From NCBI GenBank assembly GCA_003290165.1, contig QNQO01000528.1, forward strand, positions 372,001 through 436,000: a stretch of DNA of 64,000 nucleotides, read 5' to 3'. Numbering within the stretch: the first letter of the stretch is position 1; each line of letters begins with the position of its first letter. The notes beneath the pieces were generated by a model that had not been told where the DNA came from, ran no database searches, and was given only the letters and a program-made list of their open reading frames with translations. Below are positions 1 to 35,259 of this stretch, in pieces. Origin of the DNA: Berberis thunbergii (Eukaryota > Streptophyta > Magnoliopsida > Ranunculales > Berberidaceae). The translations under genes and the position numbers were made by a program.

Positions 1-30
1 CTCACCAAAACCTCAAGAGATAGAGAACCC

Positions 31-662
31 ATGTATGCAAAACTCACCAAAAGCAATGGCAGCAACAGCAGCAGCAGTAGCAGCAGCAACAGCAATGGGG
101 TGCACCCACCTCTGACACCAAAACCCATCTCTAGATCTGAAACAAACACATATCCAACCACCTTCATTCAAGCAGACACAACTTCCTTCAAACAAGTAGT
201 CCAGATGCTCACTGGCTCATCAGAAACAGCAAAACAAGCATCAAAGGCTACAAATGATCCATCACCTAAAAGCAACATACCACCAATCAGAACAGGACCT
301 AAGAAGCAAGGGTTCAAGCTCTATGAGAGAAGGAACAGCCTCAAGAACCTCAAGATCAGTCCTTTGATGCCTGGGTTGGTTCAGAATTCTGGGTTTTCTC
401 CAAGAAACAAACCTGAGATATTGTCTCCAAGTATACTTGATTTTCCTTCTCTTGTGCTCAGCCCAGTTACACCCTTGATACCAGACCCATTCAACAGGTC
501 ACCACCAAACTCCAATTCATCCACAGAGGAAGATAAAGCAATTGCAGAGAAGGGATTTTACCTACACCATCTCCTAAATCTACTCCTAGAGGAGGAGGGT
601 CTGAGCCCAGGCTATTGCCTCTATTTCCAGTAACATCCCCAAGAGTCATAGGTTCTTCTTGA
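31..662 (+). CDS. VQ-motif protein (VQ4-like), frameshifted near C-terminus
   Basis: VQ proteins are nuclear cofactors that bind WRKY transcription factors and are often MAP-kinase substrates. The motif FKQVVQMLTG is at residues 53-62, after a Ser/Asn-rich start and a TPKPISRSE segment followed by YPTTFIQAD, as in the VQ4 group. Ser-Pro and Thr-Pro pairs suit phosphorylation. The literal reading frame stops at 633 (200 aa). After His179 (565-567) the family's usual ending appears in another frame: from 570 it reads PSPKSTPR, then LLPLFPVTSPRV, and stops at 660-662. One missing C in a CACCCA-like stretch near 567-569 explains this; it is either a real mutation or a base error. The frame is open to the window edge upstream of ATG 31, so the true start may lie outside. 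The gene appears intronless. I am confident of the family and less sure of the exact VQ subgroup. Confidence 0.85.
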
Positions 663-3327
663 TGCAATCTTTTCTATTGTTGTTCCTGTTTGTGTAAGCT
701 TACTATATTGGTACTTATGAGAGGAGAAGGTGAATTATTTGCAGAGAAAGATGGGATCTTTAGCTTCAATTGAACAATTTGATCTCACCTTTTTTTAAGT
801 TTATTATGGAGATCCATCAATATAAGATGTCATAGATCTCAATATAGGTTGATTGGGTTCTTTTCTTTGTTTTTCTTGTGTTTTCCTTTTTTAATTTCTT
901 CATCTCTCACTGCTTTAACTCTTTGTACTATCAATTGTTCATCTTAAATTTTCAAATTGGACTTCTCAGTAAAGACACTAAATCTTTTACTCTTGCTATT
1001 ACTCCTCATCTCTACCTACTCATAATTATTAGTTTGAAACAGTCTAAAATTTTGAAAGAAGAAAAGAGGAAGGTAGTGGAAAGCATAAAAGAGTTTGCAT
1101 TTTGAAGAAGAAAAGGAAGATAGATGGAATGGAACGCACTGTAACATGACAAAGGTCTTGAGCTAGCTGTCACAAGGGGATTGGAGGGATGGGCAAAGAA
1201 TCTGGTCAATTGGTGGGGTACCCATTGTTGGAGACCATAGGGAGGGTCTATCAAAAGCTCAAATTCTCTGAGGAAAGGGACTCACCATCAATTGGGCCCC
1301 ATGAGGAAGTAAAAATTTGAGCAGTGATAAGCTGATCATGACTCTCTCATTTTCCTTTCTTATACTCCTCAAACTGTCTTCAGTACTAGAGAGTCTGAGT
1401 GAAGTACACATAGATAGATCAGTATTTTAGCAAAGAAGATAAAAAAAAAGGTGCTAAATGATCTAATGGAGGACCTTCCCTTCCTGCAAATGGCCCAATG
1501 GTGATGTTTGTTTTGTGATTAAGTAGGAAAGGACTAAATGCTGCATTCAGTGTCTACCATGTGAGATGTCTCTATGGATGTAGAAAGAAGAACATGTAAA
1601 GGAGTATATCCACCACATAAACAGCAGTGCAAGTGGTGCCCATGGTGTAGTATAATAATGTATAGGAAGAAAACTACCTTTCAATGGTCTCCACTTGAGA
1701 TCTCTCTCAACTCTCGTGCTCCAGCTGAAATAGTTGACCAAATTAGATCATCTCATGGTACCCATCACTTCAAACAACTTATTTTTGTCTCAAGTAATAA
1801 TAAGATCAAAGAGTTGGGAAAATAAAACACAACAACAATTAATTATGCTTCTGACATGTGAGCAATCAGATGGGGTGGGGGGCCTAGAAACCAGACAGTA
1901 GTTAGGTCAAATTTCTGGTTTTGGTTGGCCTAGATTTTTCTTCTCAAATGATAAATGCATGGTCTTCATCCTTCAAAGGTTATGTTCAACAGATAGAAAA
2001 ACTAGCAAAGTTGGCAAAAATTGAGAAGTAAAAGCATGAGCCCATGACCCAACCTTTACTCATATCTCTTTACAAAAGATAGAGAAAGTGTGTGCTCCAA
2101 TTCAAGATTAATTATGTAAGAGCAAAGAGAAACAGACATAAAACAAGGGTTTTTTTCAATTTGAAGCTAGAAATCAATGCCTTTTGACTCCAAAAAGAGC
2201 TAAATATAATGAATGGAGAGACGAGAAAAAGGAAGTATGAAGTGCGACTTGTTATAATGATGATTGAATAAAAGATTGAAATTTGAGTAGAAAATAGCAA
2301 AACTAGACAATACCAGCTACCTGACTACCTCTTTGGGTTTGTTTTGTTTTGGGTAATGTATTGTTTGTGTGATCAATAAAGGGATCTTCAATATTAAGTG
2401 GTTGCAAAGGCTTTTCAAGGAACTATCAGCATCAATTGAAGCATCATCCATATTTATTACAGACACTAATCACTGCTAAAACTAATAAAAGTCAATTATA
2501 TTTGGATAAAATCCATGTAGCCGACCCCGAAAATCTCGGGAATGAGCTTTGACGATGATGATATTTGGATAATACCTGATCGAAAAAAGAAAGAAACACT
2601 AGTACGCAGTGGTTGCAAGGGAACATCAGCATCAGTTTCAGCAACCAGCTTGCTAGAGAGTAAATCTTGCCAAGCAAAATAAAATGCCAAGCAAAATTCT
2701 GTTGTCTACATGAACTTCAACCTTGAAACTACCATTATCAGCACGTTTTAAATAATCAACAACCATAGTGCTTCTTTTGATGAACCAAACCTCGGCCATA
2801 ATTCAGTCCAGTGAAATAAAGATGCAACTCCTAGTAATCAAGATGGAATTGGCATTCAGCTGCATCCTTTGGCAGAAGAAAGATTTGGTAATAAAAGGTC
2901 AATTCGATTTGAAAGAAAGCTTGAATGAATGTAGGGACGTGTCTTCCATTTACATATCAGATATCTCAAAGGGAATGATCCCACAACTTATCCGTAGCAG
3001 TTTGAAATATTGCCCTATTCATATGTGTATCAGTCTCCTGGTGCACCTGTAACATCATCATTTCAGCACTAGAGCCCAGTTATGATGATAACACAATCTT
3101 ATGGATGGTAGCAATTGATACGAGTGACTCAATGGGTTTTCTCTACCATACTATATCCGCTCCTTAGTTGAGATATGTTAGCTTGTAGTGGCAAAAACAA
3201 CCTCAATTGAGATATATTCACATCTAGTGGCAGAAATAACCTCGACATTTCATTGCACTTTTTTCTCCTTTACAAATACATTATTAATCAGAATTATGCA
3301 ACACTATTGCTCAGATGATCTTGGATC
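663..3327. other. intergenic, no gene seen
   Basis: This interval lies between the VQ gene and the last DEP1 exon. It should hold the 3' untranslated regions of both genes, which converge here. Short open frames occur but none resembles a protein. Apart from a short retroelement tail at 2508-2566 I recognise nothing. Confidence 0.6.
2508..2566 (+). repeat. RTE-type LINE/SINE 3' tail remnant
   Basis: The text ATCCATGTAGCCGACCCC, followed by GGGAATGAGCTTTG and a short GATGAT run, matches the common 3' end of plant RTE-type non-LTR elements, which usually end in a TTG-type microsatellite. A second partial copy (GGGAATGAGCTTTGATGATG) is at about 14000-14025. Confidence 0.5.
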
Positions 3328-26476
<23,149 letters not shown>

Positions 26477-27487
26477 TTGGGTTGCTCTGTTTTCTCTCTG
26501 TTTCGAAGAGTGTATGCATGGAAATGAAATAATCTGAGGATGGATAGTGTGTGGATATTGTGCGAGTGAATTGGGGAGTCGGCTGGCTTGCGTCTCCTCG
26601 GCTCACATATCACATGTTTCAACGATTCTAGCCAGCCTTTTTTTTTCACCCATTCTTCAAGTGGTTTTGTTTGTAAAGAGGATGAATAAAAGTATAAAAA
26701 AAAACCATAAAAACTCAAAAGAGACTATCAAACAAGGTTGGCTAGACTTGCACTACATGTTTTCTATGTCCTTTTCTTCTTCTTTTTTTCATCAAAGGTG
26801 TCATGCCTATGGCCAAAGTATATCTTGATTATACCGTTTTATTGTGAGAGATATACAATTTTCATCGGTATTACCTTGGCCCAAATACTGTCATCATCCG
26901 TCTCGAAGGGTAATTGAACTTGGAGCTATTATTGTCTCTAGCAAAATCGGGTTCGCTTGCTATGGTTGTTACCACCTAAACATGCACATTGTATCCAAGT
27001 TTCTATAATAAACCATGTCATTCGTGATCGAAATAAGCAGCTGTGTACTCCACATAGTTAGGACACCAGTCTCAAAAGGGAATATGAGCCATCATTCTAG
27101 CTAAACGAGGTTAATCAACAATGTAACAATTGCAGTCCTACGAATAACACAAGTGAAGTGCCTTAGGCATAACTGACGAATATTGAACCCTCAAATTATG
27201 GTAGGATGCAGAACTTCTGAACCATAAGTTCATATGTGAAATCTGCCAAGAATAGGTGCAGCCGTGTGAAATTCACAAAAAAATAAAATAAATAAAAAAT
27301 CAATAGAACACTTGTTTTTCTATTGTTTGATGTCTAGTCAGGTGTGGAACTTGGTGATAGCTGGGTGTGCAATTAACTTGCATTCAGGAACTAATTTTAT
27401 ACAATGAGTCGCTCAATGGTCATCTTACTCCTCTCCCAAGCTAACTGGGGTGGAACAGACTTTTGGTATCCACCATTTAGTTTATTA
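26477..27487. other. DEP1 5' flank and intergenic sequence
   Basis: The first part is the presumed DEP1 leader and promoter (minus strand). The start context is CCAAATGGCAAC. Upstream ATGs at 26519 and 26606 open an out-of-frame reading that runs past the main start. No gene is recognised further right. Confidence 0.6.
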
Positions 27488-28093
27488 GAGCATCTCTAAT
27501 AACAGTTAATTAGGGGTTCCTTAAATCTTCATCACTTTAACCACATCCCCTATTTTAACTTTTTCATCATTATTTTAATATATAGATATTTTTTAATTAT
27601 ACTATTATTAATTTAAACTTTACTAATTTAAAAAATTTAGAGTTTTAAAAAAATAGTATTAATAATTAACTTTTTAATCATTATTTAAATATATATTCTA
27701 TTTTTATATCATTATTTAGATAATTACTATTAATAATTTTATCATTATTTAAATAAGAATGAATAATTACTTTTGTTTAAATTAATATTAATTTGTTTTT
27801 AATTATCCTATTAATATTTTTAATTATTTATTTATCATTATTTAAATGCTTTTGAATAATTATTTTTTAATTATACTATTATTTAAATGCTTTTGTTTAT
27901 TTTTTATTTATTTTAAATTAGAAACTTAAATATTTGAATATTTTATTAATATTTTGAATTATAAATTTAGGGGGAGGTTGGAGGGAAAGTTATTTTAGGG
28001 GAAGAGTTAAATGAATGATTGGAGAGGGTATTTTTTCAATACAACCCCTAAAATAGTTTTTTTGCTATTTTAGGGGGATGATTGGAGATGTTC
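27488..28093. mobile_element. AT-rich MITE with GAGCATCTC ends
   Basis: The left end GAGCATCTCTAAT and the reverse complement of the right end, GAACATCTCCAATC, are inverted repeats. The interior is extremely AT-rich and non-coding. It is the same style as the unit at 10720-11385. The flanks 28094-28685 hold nothing recognised. Confidence 0.6.
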
Positions 28094-29933
28094 TTAAATA
28101 GTGACTAAAATGACCCAATTTCTAGTTTGACTGTACATTTAAGATTCTCATAAAATTTATTTACTTAAAAGACACTAGTAAATGAAAATAATTTTATATT
28201 AATTTGTTTGAGCTGAAATTTTGACAAGATTTATAAATTTATATCAGAAATAATGTGGCAAAGTTTCATCCCGTTTTGATGTGTGTACCTCGAGATACGT
28301 GTTATTTGGGATCGCAGTATTTCTCTATTGATATCACGATGCGAACAAGGGGCCACCTTAAGCCCCCATTGTCTCATACCACCTTAAGCGCCCATTGTCC
28401 CAGACCACTCATTGTGGATGATCCTTACAAAGACTGTTTTTCAAGATATTTAATGGCAAATACCTAAATACGTATTTCGAGAAGCGGTGTTAAATCGAGC
28501 TTAAATGATGTTGGAGTGTTAATTCATATTTTTTTCTGGAAATGTCAACTCAAACGGAGCTTAAATGAATTAATGAATTTTTCTTCTTCTTAGGGTAGGG
28601 TCCTTTTAGCTAAATGAAACTTCATTGGGTTTAACACTAAAAGCCCAAAGTAGTCCTTTTAGCCCAATGCTCCTTAGCTTATTTGGCAGAAAAATAGTTA
28701 TTTCCCATTTGTTTATGTCTATTTTTGATTGACCCGCATTTGTTTTTGTATTCTAGTCTAACACTCATGACCGTTTGTTCAACGATATTGACTAACAAAT
28801 TCTATTCCATTTAAAAAAAAGACAAATTTACCTCTCACGTGATATTACAAATCAAACGTTTTTTTTCAATCCCACTCACTCTCATTTGTTCAAGACAAAG
28901 CCTACTTGACACCACCAAAACTTATGTTCCATACTCCCAGACCCCACCAAACCCCACCATTTTCTCCAATACCACCATTAAAGAACCAAAAAAAAAAACT
29001 AATTCACGTTAGCTCCAAATCGTGAATTTGACCCAATCAAATCCCCCACCAAACTCTACCATTAGCTCCCAAATTCACGAGCTGCTTCAAACCGGTCTCA
29101 ACAAGGAAAGCTCTCCACGCATTTCATATCTCTGCCACCGCAACATCGCCTCCACCAAGCGATAGTCATCTTGCCATCATTCACCGACCAACGACCGCCC
29201 TCCATCAATCAGCGCTGATGCCTCTCCATCAACCAGTCGGAAACAAAGTTCCCATCTCACTCGCATTGACCTCTGCGAAGGCAATGAAAACAAAATTTGG
29301 TCGGCGATGGCATGGTGAGCTTGGGCGGCGGTGGCGTCATGAGCTTGGCCGACAAAGAGGAGAAGATTAACATCAACTAAAATAGAAAGCTTGAAAAAAA
29401 ATCCCTGAGCCAAGTCTTCTCCCATTCCCCTTTTTCTCTTTACCGCTTGTTATTGTTGAGAAAAGAAATTTCAATTGAGAGGAGGATATGGGGAAAATGG
29501 GGTTGTTGAAAAGATTTGAATATCTCTCTGCAAGGTCGATACAAAAAAAAAAAAAAAAAAAAAAAAGGAAGAGAAGATATGGAGAGGCGATTGTCAATTT
29601 CAGAGAGTTTTTTTTTTTTTTCTTTCAGAGAGGCATTTGATTGGGTGGAGAAGATGGGATTGTTTAATTTCTCTCTTCCCACAAGCCGACCCTCTTTAAT
29701 CTCTCATCTCAACTTTCCATTTTAGCTCCATTAACCACCTCCAACACCGGCCAACTTAGCTCCATCGACCATTTATTCACCTCCACCACCGGTTAACTCA
29801 ACTCCACCGCCATCGATCATTTATTCACCTCCACCATCGCCCATTTACCCACTCATGTATTCACCACCACCCATTTATTCAACTCCACTGCCACAGCCCA
29901 CATATTCATCTCCTCCACACCTCCATGGTTGGC

Positions 29934-31230
29934 TAGGGATGGCAGTGGGGCGGATTTTCACGGATATCCGCCCCACCCAATCCGTTTGGGGCGGTTTTGG
30001 ATATGCTTAAACGGATTTTGGGGCGGATACGGATATCCAAACAACATCCATTAAATATTTGGGGCGGATACGGATTTGGCCATATCCGCCCCACGGATAT
30101 CCGTTTAAGTATGGATATTACAAAAATACCCTCAACCAACTGTGCTGGAAAAAAAAAAAAAAAAAAAAAACCCTAAAAACACTGCGTACTTAAGCTACCT
30201 CTCTCTCTGACTTTTGAGTCTCTCCATTTAGTGTTTTTTTTTCATCTCCCCCCACACAAACCAGAGGCAGAGCAAGAGGAGAGGAGGGAGTCGAACTGTC
30301 GAAGTCGAGGAGAGCGAGCGGCGACTCGCCGAGCGGCCTGTCCCTTCTTCTCCCCTCCCTCAAAACAGCGAGCAAGGCCAAGATCCTCCCTCACGGCCCA
30401 CGTCGAGGAGCAGAGCAGCGTCACCCACGGCCACGTCGCGTCGTCGCCCTCCCTTTTTCCCTACACGCCGCCGCGAGAGATCATCCCTCTCCCTTCACGC
30501 CGCCGCAAGAGATCTGACTTCGTCACCGCGTCGACCTCAAGAGTTCCCTCACACCGCCTCCCTCGCAGAGAGATCCGCCTCCCTCACAGAGAGATCTCCC
30601 TCTCACAGAGTTCGCCCCTTCTCCTTCTCCTTCTCCTTCTCCTCTGATCAGACTGTTAGATCTAGATCTAAGATCCAGATCTCTTGAATCCACATCGAAG
30701 ATCAAGATCTGATCAAATTTGATCTTCGATCTGATCTGCGATCTGATCCAAGATCAGATCTCTGATTTGATCGGAGATCAGATTTGATCAGATCCGAGAT
30801 CAGATCTGATCAGATCAAGGGTCAGATTCGAAATCTCATGACTCATCCGATTCCGAGATCAGATCCGAGATCTCTGATCTGATTTCAGATCCAGGGATGA
30901 ATTTTTTTTTGTACGAATTAGTTGTAAATTGTAATTAAGAATTTTTTTGTAATTTTTTGTACGAATTGTGTATAATTCAGAATATTTTGTAGTTGATTAG
31001 GAATTTTTTGTATTTTTTTTACCAATTCAGAGATATTTTTTTATTTTTTGTTATAATTTTGTGTGGATTTGCAGGTTGGGGCGGATATCCGCGCATCCGC
31101 AATGGACGGTTATGGATTTTGATTTAAAATTGCAAACGGATTTGCGGGGCGGATTGGGGATCCAATGTTATTGACGGATTGGGGATGGATTTGTTCAAAT
31201 CCGCCCCAATCCGCCCCGTTGCCATCCCTA
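29934..31230. mobile_element. hAT-type non-autonomous element with exact 8-bp target duplication
   Basis: It begins TAGGGATGGCAGTGGGGCGG and its right end reads, in reverse complement, TAGGGATGGCAACGGGGCGG. TGGTTGGC flanks it on both sides (29926-29933 and 31231-31238). Both subterminal regions are dense in GGGGCGGAT and CGGATATCCG words. The middle holds a poly-A run, a GC-rich segment (30240-30640) and a dense GATC cluster. No transposase frame is visible. It lies inside the long-TIR element. Confidence 0.85.
30645..30893. repeat. GATC cluster (AGATCTGATC-type low-complexity repeat)
   Basis: By eye there are about 27 GATC words in about 250 bp, mostly as AGATCT, GATCAGATC and CGAGATCAGATCC combinations, with many short palindromes. 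It is not coding. Confidence 0.8.
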
Positions 31231-31562
31231 TGGTTGGCAGCTCCTTCTACGAGAGAGGGTTTGTGAGGGAGAGAAAAAGACAAGAGAATGTGAAGAGGAC
31301 TAGAGGAAAGTGATTACAGAGATGGTGCGTGTTTTGTGATGGTCGTGGGTTTATTTGGGAATTTAATCTTGTCTGTTTTGGAAAATTAAGTAGGTGTAAA
31401 TTTGTTATTTCAAAAAATGGATGAAATTTGTTAGTCAATATGGTTGAACAAATGCTTATGGGTGTTAGACTAAAATACAAAAATAAATGGAAGTCAAACA
31501 AGAATACACATAAACAAATAGAGGCCAAATGGAAAATAACCCCCAAAAAACAGGTCCTATAT

Positions 31563-32377
31563 TCAAAGGAAGAAAGAGCTCATCAAGTTGATGGGTAAAC
31601 CTAACTTTTTTCTGCAATAATCCCCCTGATGTCCTAACAATGAGCAATAATCACAATATTTGAAACCCGGATATTCAATCATTTGCCAAAAGCCCCTATT
31701 GTTAGATCTATCTATCCAAATTCTACTCGGTAACTTTTCCGCCAAAGTCATCTCCATCAAACACGGGCATAACTCGGGCGTGAAAGACATCAAGTATGAT
31801 CATCCATGCGCAAAAAGACACCAAAAGAGTTCACAATTGCTTTCAAAAGAGGGGGATGAAATAAATGCAAAGGCAAGTTAGACAACTCTACCCATAGTGG
31901 AACCGATATCGGGTCTGCTTTCAGACTGAAACCATCATGCCAGCGGAAAGCTTTGAATCGAACTCCCCGAATCAAAAACGAGTCTCTTGCCAAGATTTTC
32001 TTTGCTTCTGCCTCAGATTGAAGCCGAACAAGAACATGACGTTGATCTAGCAAACCTAGTGAGAAATTTCCTAGAATCCCCCGGGGTCGATGTATCGAAT
32101 CTCGAATATCTTCCAATGTTGGTCTGTAGCTAGAGAACTTTAAGACTATCACATGTTTTTCCATGAAAGCTTTCCCACTTTTTTCATCAGATGCCGTAAG
32201 CCCAATGGCTACCTCTCCTTCTTTCCGAAATCTAGTTCCCTCGACATTTGTTTCTTTAACCTCATCAACCAGTATTTTTCTAAGTATTTGGGCGAAAGAA
32301 GGCTTAGAAGCCTCTTTCGCAGGTTCCTTACTCCCTATTGGGGGAGAGGAAGTGTTGATGGCTAGAGGAACCGTCAT
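31563..32377 (-). pseudogene. LINE ORF1 (DUF4283 plus zinc knuckle), broken
   Basis: The upstream frame (32377-31790) contains the DUF4283-type nucleic-acid-binding domain: LGNFSLGLLDQRHVLVRL, FKAFRW, and VPLWVELSNLPLHLF. A second frame (31793-31563) continues with AEKLPSRIWID and a zinc knuckle (CDYCSLLGHQGDYC). The two frames meet at about 31790, so a frameshift separates them. ORF2 (endonuclease and reverse transcriptase) is absent downstream, where the long-TIR element begins. Confidence 0.75.
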
Positions 32378-32820
32378 ACCATGGTGTAACCTGCCCTAGC
32401 CAGACCTACAACACCACGCAAGCAAACCTGACAACGGAGCAGCGGCAGCCAGGCAGAGGCGGCGGGGACCGGCGGAGATCCCCTCTCGCAGCCAGGCAGA
32501 GCGGCGGCCGGTCAAGCTTGCAGCGTGGAGTGGCGTCGCGCAGCTGGTCTCAGCCGGATCTGTGCTTCGCAGACCCCTCTCTCGCTGAATCTCTGCGTTC
32601 AGACGAACGAGAGTAGCCGTGAGCATGGCGACGGCCAGAGCGTCCCAGATGCGGCAGAAGCCTGTGTCCTAGATCGGCGTCGACTTTCTTCCTCAGAGCG
32701 TCCCCTTTCTTCCTCTAAGCCTGTGTCGTGGCGATTTCTCAGAGTGGCAACGACTTTCTTATAGCAGCGGCTTTTAGATCTCAGAGCGACGGCTTTCGCA
32801 GAGCGTTCACCCCGGAATTC
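32378..32820 (-). repeat. GC-rich LINE 5' region
   Basis: This is a GC-rich block with repeated GCGGCGG, GGCAGCCAGGCAGAG and CAGAGCG words, immediately upstream of the LINE ORF1 start on the minus strand. It is consistent with the element's 5' untranslated region. The open frames here are compositional. Confidence 0.45.
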
Positions 32821-33489
32821 AATCCAATGTCACTGGAGGTTATCTTCAATGTCTGAGCTTATTTGTGAAGCTCATCTCCAAATGATCAGTAGGCAAAGTG
32901 AATTACCCAGTCTGCCGAAGAGTGTCTTTGGGTGTTTATTTGAACTCTGTCTTATCTAAAAGGTTTTTCATAAGGGCAATGTGAGGAATCCTATGCCATA
33001 ACTCAGTGCTTTGAGATGGATTAGTTAGTGACCATCAACTTAGCCAATCCAAAAATAACCATGCATGAAACATCAAACTCATATCAAATTCTGATAAAAA
33101 ATCGCTTCAAATAAATTTGGAGTCTACAACTGTTAAAGCAAAAGACAAAAATCATAATAAAAATAGACAAACAAAATATTTTATTGGGAACGAGGGAGAG
33201 AATCGTGCACACTTGATATATAAGTTTTTGTTATTTTGAATTATATGTTAGTCGTAATAACAAAGATGATGTTGAACTCAATTAAAAATGAGACAGTGAA
33301 ACCTTGTTTTTCTTCATGAATTCTCTCCCGTGCCATCTCAATTCAGGTTCATGGATTCCAACACTGTAAGAAAAAATAAATGAGATTCATAGAAAGTTAC
33401 AACACCCAATGCACATCAACTATAAAATTACAACACCCAATGCACATCAACTATAAAATTAGGCTCTCACTTTTCAACACCAACAATTT
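32821..33489. other. intergenic; 31-bp tandem duplication
   Basis: No gene is seen. TTACAACACCCAATGCACAT plus the following 11 bases is repeated exactly in tandem at 33397-33458. Confidence 0.6.
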
Positions 33490-34175
33490 TGTTGAAGCAC
33501 ACCACCCAGATAAACCAAAAATCTTATTTTCTCTCCCTCCTATCATCCTCTCCTCTCTCTCTCTCTCAGGAACAACAAAACCACCGCACTATCTTGCCCC
33601 GCCTACTCCGCCGCCACTACACCATCTCACCTTGCTCGCCGACTGGCCACACCTCTTCTCTCCTTTTTTTTTTTCCTCTCCTACACTTCTTCTCCTCTTC
33701 TCATATCTTTATGTTCTTCTCCTCTTTTCTTAGTAACGACAGGGACGGAGCAGCGGCGGCGGCCCTGCTAGCCGCACCACCCTCCCGCCATCTTTTGTCC
33801 CTCCCTTCTTATCATTATCTCTGTTTTATTTCTCCTTTGCAAGAGAAATTTTTTTTACCCTCCTGGAGTCCTCTGTGAGGGAAAAACATAGAAAAAAAAA
33901 AAGGAATGGGAGAGGAGGGACGTCCCGCAGAGTAGTGTCGCCACAGCAGGGCAGGGTCGCAACACGCCCTACACAGCTCACTGTGCACAAAAGAGAAGAG
34001 GGAGAAGAGCAAAGAAAAAGAGGAAGAGAGGAGAATAATAACTACAACAAAGGAGAAAAGGAAGAGAGAGGTGGTGCGGCCGGTTGCGGCGGGGCGGGCG
34101 GGGTGGTGTTGCTCCTCTATTGATGTTCTGTGAAAAGAGAAAAGAAGGTAAGGGGTGATGGTGTGCTTCAACAGA
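33490..34175. mobile_element. TIR element with TGTTGAAGCACACCA ends
   Basis: TGTTGAAGCACACCACCC at the left and the reverse complement of the right end, TGTTGAAGCACACCATCACC, are inverted repeats. The interior is pyrimidine-rich on the left half and purine-rich on the right half, with GC-rich patches, so long open frames appear on both strands. No transposase is recognised. Target duplication was not found. Confidence 0.55.
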
Positions 34176-34218
34176 ATTAGTGGTGTCAAAAATTGAGAGC
34201 CATAAAATTACGACAGTG

Positions 34219-34512
34219 ATTATGGTTGAAAATCGAACCGACTTTTGAACATTAAGAAAAACAAAACGATCTTAAATTATATAAATAGAAAATCGAACCA
34301 ATTGACTAAAATGTTACTAAAACTGAAATAAAATCCAGCAGATTATATTATTTTTACATATATTCAGTAGGTTCATTTTATCGATTAAAATCACTTAATA
34401 CCGAAAATCGAACCGACTATATCAGTTTCAAATTTTCTAAAATTGAAACCGAACCGATCGATTCAATTTTGATTGGTTTGGTCAATTTAATCGGGTTTTT
34501 TTCAACCATAAT
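34219..34512. mobile_element. MITE with ATTATGGTTGAA ends
   Basis: The left end ATTATGGTTGAAAATCGAAC and the right end (reverse complement ATTATGGTTGAAAAAAACCC) are inverted. The interior is full of AACCGA/TCGGTT words, as in the element at 55156-55547. Confidence 0.6.
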
Positions 34513-35259
34513 GGTGATGTTGAAGAAGATACTATAAGCGGGTTTATATCCTTGAAATCATTTTCCAAGTCTAGCATGCATTGATTGACTTTTCTCAACC
34601 AGAAAATTACATTACTTTCTTCAGCAACATACAATAATTCAGTTTTATTGTCACAAATAATTGTTGTAATGAATGACGTGAACTAAGTTTGGTACCAAAG
34701 ACCTGGCAAAGCGTCTCTGTAGCCGTTGTGTTGCACATGGAAGACTTTGGAATTTTGGATGTTGAATTATGCATCCATGATAGAGATGTTGAATTTTGGA
34801 ACATATTTAGCTTAATTATCAAAGTGATCGAGAGCGATTAAATTTCAAAAGAGAAGCTCAGCGTTGCAGCTGGGACGCCCAAAATTGAATTTGTTTATAT
34901 AATGTGGTCGTTTAGTCTAGGGATGCAATTTCAACCTGATGCATATTTTCACTACGGTCTCAATTCTGTTCATTAAGTCTGCAGATTGTTTTCACGTAAT
35001 CTACTGAGAATATCGTGTGCATGTCATGCCCTCTATTTTTACTATCTTCCATGGCTTGTAAACATTCTTTGCCATTGTAAATGTTATATGAAATTGAGAT
35101 AAAATTTTGGATTACCACTGTTTATTTATTTCAGCTTTCATTATTAAACAAATGAAAAATGGGTGGGGCTGTGTGGGTTTGTCCTCCACATCCTAGGTTT
35201 GAGTCACACCTGCGACATGGTTACATTTAGATAAAACAACAATACATAATTAAGCATGT
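34513..35259. repeat. non-coding sequence matching other DUF247 flanks
   Basis: The segment 34513-34600 (GTTGAAGAAGATACTATAAG, GGGTTTATAT, ATCATTTTCCAAGT) repeats the region just upstream of the DUF247 gene (36770-36870). The segment 34670-34740 (GACGTGAACTAAGTTTGGTACC, CCTGGC) repeats 44075-44150. No protein frame is present. Confidence 0.6.

Larger units (their letters stand above)
28690..31548. mobile_element. long-TIR (Mutator-like) element, non-autonomous
   Basis: About 150 bp at the left (from 28695) matches the reverse complement of the right end (to about 31545). Shared pieces include GTTTATGT, TCTAGTCTAACA/TTTAGTCTAACA, TTTGTTCAAC and ATATTGACTAACAAATT. Such long inverted repeats are typical of MULE elements. 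The interior left of the nested hAT is rich in CTCCACCACC words and has no transposase. Exact ends and target duplication were not resolved. Confidence 0.6.

Noticed and set aside
30231..30647. 138-codon Arg/Pro/Ser-rich open frame
   Set aside because: It lies inside the non-autonomous hAT element in a GC-rich low-complexity stretch; open frames occur on the other strand too.
33380..34189. Several open frames of 82-129 codons on both strands
   Set aside because: They come from pyrimidine-rich and purine-rich halves of a TIR element and have no protein features.
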